Below, one piece after another: positions 60,796 to 64,000 of a DNA stretch of 64,000 nt. The first letter of the stretch is position 1, and every line of letters starts with the position of its first letter. Below the pieces are notes generated by a model. It was given only the letters and a program-made list of their open reading frames with translations, had not been told where the DNA came from and did not search any database. The stretch covers positions 1 through 64,000 of the forward strand of contig CAKVID010000001.1 of assembly GCA_934754355.1 (NCBI GenBank). The letters are read 5' to 3'. The stretch is from an uncultured Clostridia bacterium. GTDB taxonomy: Bacteria > Bacillota > Clostridia > Christensenellales > UBA1242. The translations under genes and the position numbers were made by a program.

Positions 60796-63602
60796 TGGCA
60801 AAAGATGATGATTTTTTTGATAAATATGTAACAAATTCTACTTCAAAGAGAAAAGGTAGTGTTAAGAAAGATTTATTTGGAAATTCAAATAAAGAAGAAT
60901 TGAAAGAAAGTGTGGATAATAGCAATGTTATTGAAACAGCAAAAGAAGAATTGAAAGAAATAAAAAACTCTACAAAGTCTACTAGAAAAACTAAAATTGA
61001 AGTTAGTAATGAAGATGTAATACAAAATGATTTGCAAGATGAAGTGAAATTGCCCATGGAAGAAGAAAGTATTTCTGCTAAAGAAGACAGTACTATGCAA
61101 AATGAAGAAATACCTGAAGAAAAAGGGAAAAAACCTAGCAGAAGAAAAACAAAAAGAGAGATTACTCTAGAAGATTATAATACTGATTATGTAACAAAAT
61201 CCTTAGCACAAACTATTCATGATAGTATGATACCTTATAGTGAAGCAGTTATAATGGATAGAGCAATTCCAAGAGTTGAAGATGGATTGAAACCAGTTCA
61301 AAGAAGGGTATTATATAGTATGTCAGAGGTTGGCGTGCTACCAGATAGACCTTATAAAAAGAGTGCTACTATTGTAGGTTATTGTATGGGTAATTATCAC
61401 CCTCATGGAGACAGTAGTATATATGAGACTTTGGTTAGAATGGCACAACCATTTAATATGGGCGAAGTATTAGTAGATGGACATGGAAATTTCGGTTCGG
61501 TAGATGGTGATGGTGCTGCGGCTTATAGATACACCGAAGCAAGACTTTCTCCAATCGCTTTGGAATTATTAAGAGATTTGGATAAGAATACTGTAACATG
61601 GGGGCTAAACTTTGATGATAGATTGAAAGAACCTAATATGTTGCCAGGAAGATTTCCTAATTTGCTTGTAAATGGTTGTCAAGGAATTGCTGTAGGACTT
61701 GCTACTAATATACCTACTCATAATTTTGCCGAAGCATGCAATGCTGTAATTGCATATATAGATAATAATAATATTACTCTAGATGAATTAATGAAGATAA
61801 TGCCGGGTCCAGATTTCCCAAGTGGAGCATATTTGCTAGACACATCAGAAATTCGTCAAATGTATGAAACTGGTAAAGGTAAATTGTACATTAGGTCAAA
61901 GATTAGTATTGAGAATGGTGATAACGGTAAGAAAAATATAGTGCTTACTGAAATTCCTTATCAAGTGAATAAAGCAAGTATGCTACAAAAGATTGAGAAA
62001 TATCGAGACGCAAACCCGAATGGGCCAATGGGGTACATTCAAGAAATCGTTGACGAATCGGATAGAAATGGAACAAGAGCAGTTATAAAACTAAAGAAAG
62101 ACGCCAAGATAAATTCTATACTAAATATCTTATATAAGTACTGTGATGTCCAAATAACTTTTGGTGCAAATATAGTAGCAATTGCTGATGGCAAACCAAG
62201 ACAATTAAGTTTAATTCAAATTCTTGATTATTATGTAAAATATCAACAACAAGTAATCCTTAATAGAACTAAGTATGATTTGGAAGAAGCACTTAAGAAA
62301 GAACACATTTTGGAAGGTTTACTAATAGCAATTAGAAATATTGATGAAGTTGTTAGAATAATTAAGAATAGCAAAAGTGTTACTGATGCAAAAATAACCC
62401 TTATTAAAACTTTTGATTTATCAGAAATTCAAGCACAAGCAATACTTGATATGAGGCTTGCTAGACTTACAAATCTAGAAGTTAATAAATTAATTACTGA
62501 CTTAAATAGACTAAGAGACTTAATCAAGAGATATACTGCTATTGTTAAAAGTCCAATTTTACAAATGAAAGTTGTAAAATCTGAACTTCAAGAAATTGTT
62601 AAACAATATGCAAAACCTAGAAAAACTAAATTCTTGAGCGCAGATGAACATTTTGAAGATAGTGCATCTGTAATTGATGATAGTGAAGAGAGTGAGGATA
62701 TTCAAACATTCCATTTCATTGCTACTCCAGAAAATACATTAAAATTAGTTAATCTAAAAAGTTATAATCTAGTTACAAAAGATTTAAGTAGTAATCCAAG
62801 TCTAAGCGAAATCCCTTCAATTAGTTTTAAAGTAGATAATAATAAAGATTTATATATTTTTACTAATGTAGGTAATTGCATTAAAATGCCAGTTAAGAGT
62901 ATTCCTGAATGTAGATTTAGAGATAAGGGAGTATCTTTATTTAGTTTGGTAAAAAATGTTGACCAGGCAGAAAATATTGTAGCAGTATTAGAATTAGATA
63001 ATTCTTTGAAAGAGAATAATTTAATTTTTGTAACTAAAAACGGAATGGTTAAAATATCCAAAGTTACAGATTACTTTGTGGCAAAACAAGTATATGGTGC
63101 TATTAAACTAGCCAAAAATGATGAACTTATATCGGTAGATATTCATTATCCAAATAAAAAGTTATGTATGTTTACATCTAATGGAAGCGGTGTAAAGATA
63201 AATACAGAGGATATATCTATTACTGGAAGAATGAGTTCTGGTATTAAGGGAATGGCTGTAGATAAATTAGATGGTGTTGTAGGTGCTATGCAAACAGCTC
63301 CAAGTGACGCTATATCCATATTTGTTTCTGATGGTAGTGGCAAGATAATGAAACAGGCAGAAGTAGTAGATAGTGCTAGAAATAGAAAAGGTGTAGGTTA
63401 TATTAATTCTAAATCTAAAAATGCTAAATTAATTAAAGCCTATAAACTAAGTGTAAAGACTAATTATGTAATAAACACCGAGAAAGACAAATTGCAATTC
63501 GTTCTTCCTAATGTTTTGCCGTTGGATACAAGATTGGGTAGCGGTAAGATTATTTGCAAAGACAAAATCAAGAACACATATTTGTTTGTTGAAAATAAAT
63601 AA
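60795..63602 (+). CDS. Type IIA DNA topoisomerase subunit A with charged N-terminal extension
   Basis: The DNA-cleaving subunit, 935 residues. Residues 1 to about 125 are a Lys/Glu/Ser-rich extension not found in ordinary GyrA or ParC. The winged-helix domain follows (VEDGLKPVQRRVLYSM, YHPHGDSSIYETLVRMAQPF, active Tyr in AAYRYTEARL), then the tower, coiled coil, and a beta-pinwheel C-terminal domain (about 600-930). No QRRGG[KR]G GyrA box is visible, which argues for topoisomerase IV, though RFPNLLVNGCQGIAVGLATN is GyrA-like. AGGAG lies 9 bases before the ATG. Confidence 0.92.
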   Translation: MAKDDDFFDKYVTNSTSKRKGSVKKDLFGNSNKEELKESVDNSNVIETAKEELKEIKNSTKSTRKTKIEVSNEDVIQNDLQDEVKLPMEEESISAKEDSTMQNEEIPEEKGKKPSRRKTKREITLEDYNTDYVTKSLAQTIHDSMIPYSEAVIMDRAIPRVEDGLKPVQRRVLYSMSEVGVLPDRPYKKSATIVGYCMGNYHPHGDSSIYETLVRMAQPFNMGEVLVDGHGNFGSVDGDGAAAYRYTEARLSPIALELLRDLDKNTVTWGLNFDDRLKEPNMLPGRFPNLLVNGCQGIAVGLATNIPTHNFAEACNAVIAYIDNNNITLDELMKIMPGPDFPSGAYLLDTSEIRQMYETGKGKLYIRSKISIENGDNGKKNIVLTEIPYQVNKASMLQKIEKYRDANPNGPMGYIQEIVDESDRNGTRAVIKLKKDAKINSILNILYKYCDVQITFGANIVAIADGKPRQLSLIQILDYYVKYQQQVILNRTKYDLEEALKKEHILEGLLIAIRNIDEVVRIIKNSKSVTDAKITLIKTFDLSEIQAQAILDMRLARLTNLEVNKLITDLNRLRDLIKRYTAIVKSPILQMKVVKSELQEIVKQYAKPRKTKFLSADEHFEDSASVIDDSEESEDIQTFHFIATPENTLKLVNLKSYNLVTKDLSSNPSLSEIPSISFKVDNNKDLYIFTNVGNCIKMPVKSIPECRFRDKGVSLFSLVKNVDQAENIVAVLELDNSLKENNLIFVTKNGMVKISKVTDYFVAKQVYGAIKLAKNDELISVDIHYPNKKLCMFTSNGSGVKINTEDISITGRMSSGIKGMAVDKLDGVVGAMQTAPSDAISIFVSDGSGKIMKQAEVVDSARNRKGVGYINSKSKNAKLIKAYKLSVKTNYVINTEKDKLQFVLPNVLPLDTRLGSGKIICKDKIKNTYLFVENK

Positions 63603-63610
63603 GAAATAAA

Positions 63611-63645
63611 AAAGGTAGAGAATATTAAACTCTATCTTTTTTTTG
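63611..63645 (+). terminator. Terminator after the topoisomerase operon
   Basis: GGTAGAG (63615-63621) pairs with CTCTATC (63631-63637, one G-T), with A-run before and T8 after. Confidence 0.85.
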
Positions 63646-63790
63646 TTCTACTTTCTTGAAAATATTAATATAAATATTAATGAAATTGCAATTAACAAAA
63701 ATTAGACAATATTAGATTAAATCTAACAAAAGTTATCTCTTATATTGTTATTACAATTTTTAAATAGATTATATAATTAAGGAGTACCAA

Positions 63791-64000
63791 ATGAAGTTTG
63801 TGGTAATAAAGAAAAAATCATTTTGGATATGTGTTGTAATTCTCATTACAATGATACTACTCTCCATCAATATTCAAGGAGGAGCATCGGCAAGCGTATT
63901 TTTTGGCTCTGCTCCTAGACTTGTTCCAATTTATTCGGTAGATACCGAAGAGAAAAAAGTGGCAATGACATTTGATACTGCTTGGGGTGCAGACAAAACA
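63791..64000 (+). CDS. PdaB-like sporulation polysaccharide deacetylase (partial, runs off the window)
   Basis: The first 70 residues are seen. MKFVVIKKKSF is followed by a hydrophobic signal or anchor helix (about 12-30), then VPIYSVDTEEKKVAMTFDTAWGADKT-type sequence, in which MTFDTAWG is the first metal motif of the NodB deacetylase domain. The VDTxxKKVAxTFDxAWG pattern is typical of PdaB-like sporulation deacetylases, which help build or preserve the spore cortex. AAGGAG precedes ATG 63791. The gene is cut by the window edge. Confidence 0.85.
   Translation, partial: MKFVVIKKKSFWICVVILITMILLSINIQGGASASVFFGSAPRLVPIYSVDTEEKKVAMTFDTAWGADKT

Overview
The window is a strongly AT-rich stretch of chromosome from a spore-forming Bacillota, most likely an uncultured clostridial-type anaerobe. 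Supporting this are a germination protease (gpr), a Spo0A DNA-binding domain, the start of a PdaB-like sporulation polysaccharide deacetylase, a ctsR-mcsA-clpC stress operon, AGGAGG-type ribosome sites, near-consensus sigma-A promoters and a standard code in which TGA is a stop. Genes are dense and mostly on the + strand. Short divergent and convergent units are separated by hairpin terminators that often serve both strands.

Layout. 1-342: a 152-bp tandem repeat with RNA-like folding. 343-8429: comEC, holA, a three-gene membrane/LOR cluster, an XRE regulator facing its probable target, rpsT, gpr and a lytic transglycosylase. 8430-14519: lysS, a degV-family gene, an HD hydrolase, a receiver-less Spo0A, aspS and tRNA-Leu(CAA). 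14520-19651: an accessory-looking stretch with a metallophosphoesterase/zinc-finger fusion, a transglutaminase-like protein, DUF308 and GNAT genes. 19858-30481: argS, polA, a deaminase, ctsR-mcsA-clpC and hpf. 30482-34821: a candidate small RNA, a YgjV-like protein, two diverging paralogous MFS-like proteins and a CYTH-like protein. 35154-43167: dnaB behind two membrane proteins, a GPH-type symporter, a short alaS and a DUF4097 protein. 43259-51314: phosphohexomutase, a degenerate ABC ATPase, a subtilase, a cysteine-desulfurase-like enzyme with DUF3343, and nth-obgE-yhbY. 51420-64000: tsaE-tsaB-rimI-hydrolase, murF-ddl with murG opposite, a type IIA topoisomerase pair, and the deacetylase start.

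Most genes are housekeeping: four aminoacyl-tRNA synthetases, replication and repair (holA, polA, dnaB, nth, topoisomerase), wall synthesis (murF, ddl, murG), t6A tRNA modification, proteostasis and ribosome hibernation. Several core proteins depart from the family norm. AlaRS lacks the C-terminal region, LysRS has variant active-site motifs, S20 carries a Lys/Thr/Ala tail, MurF is membrane-anchored, the topoisomerase A subunit has a charged N-terminal extension, and the Clp operon lacks mcsB. No prophage, insertion sequence or CRISPR array was seen. The least explained loci are the tandem repeat at 1-292, the metallophosphoesterase at 14520, the candidate small RNA at about 30703-30795, the stand-alone Spo0A domain and the degenerate ABC protein at 44818.
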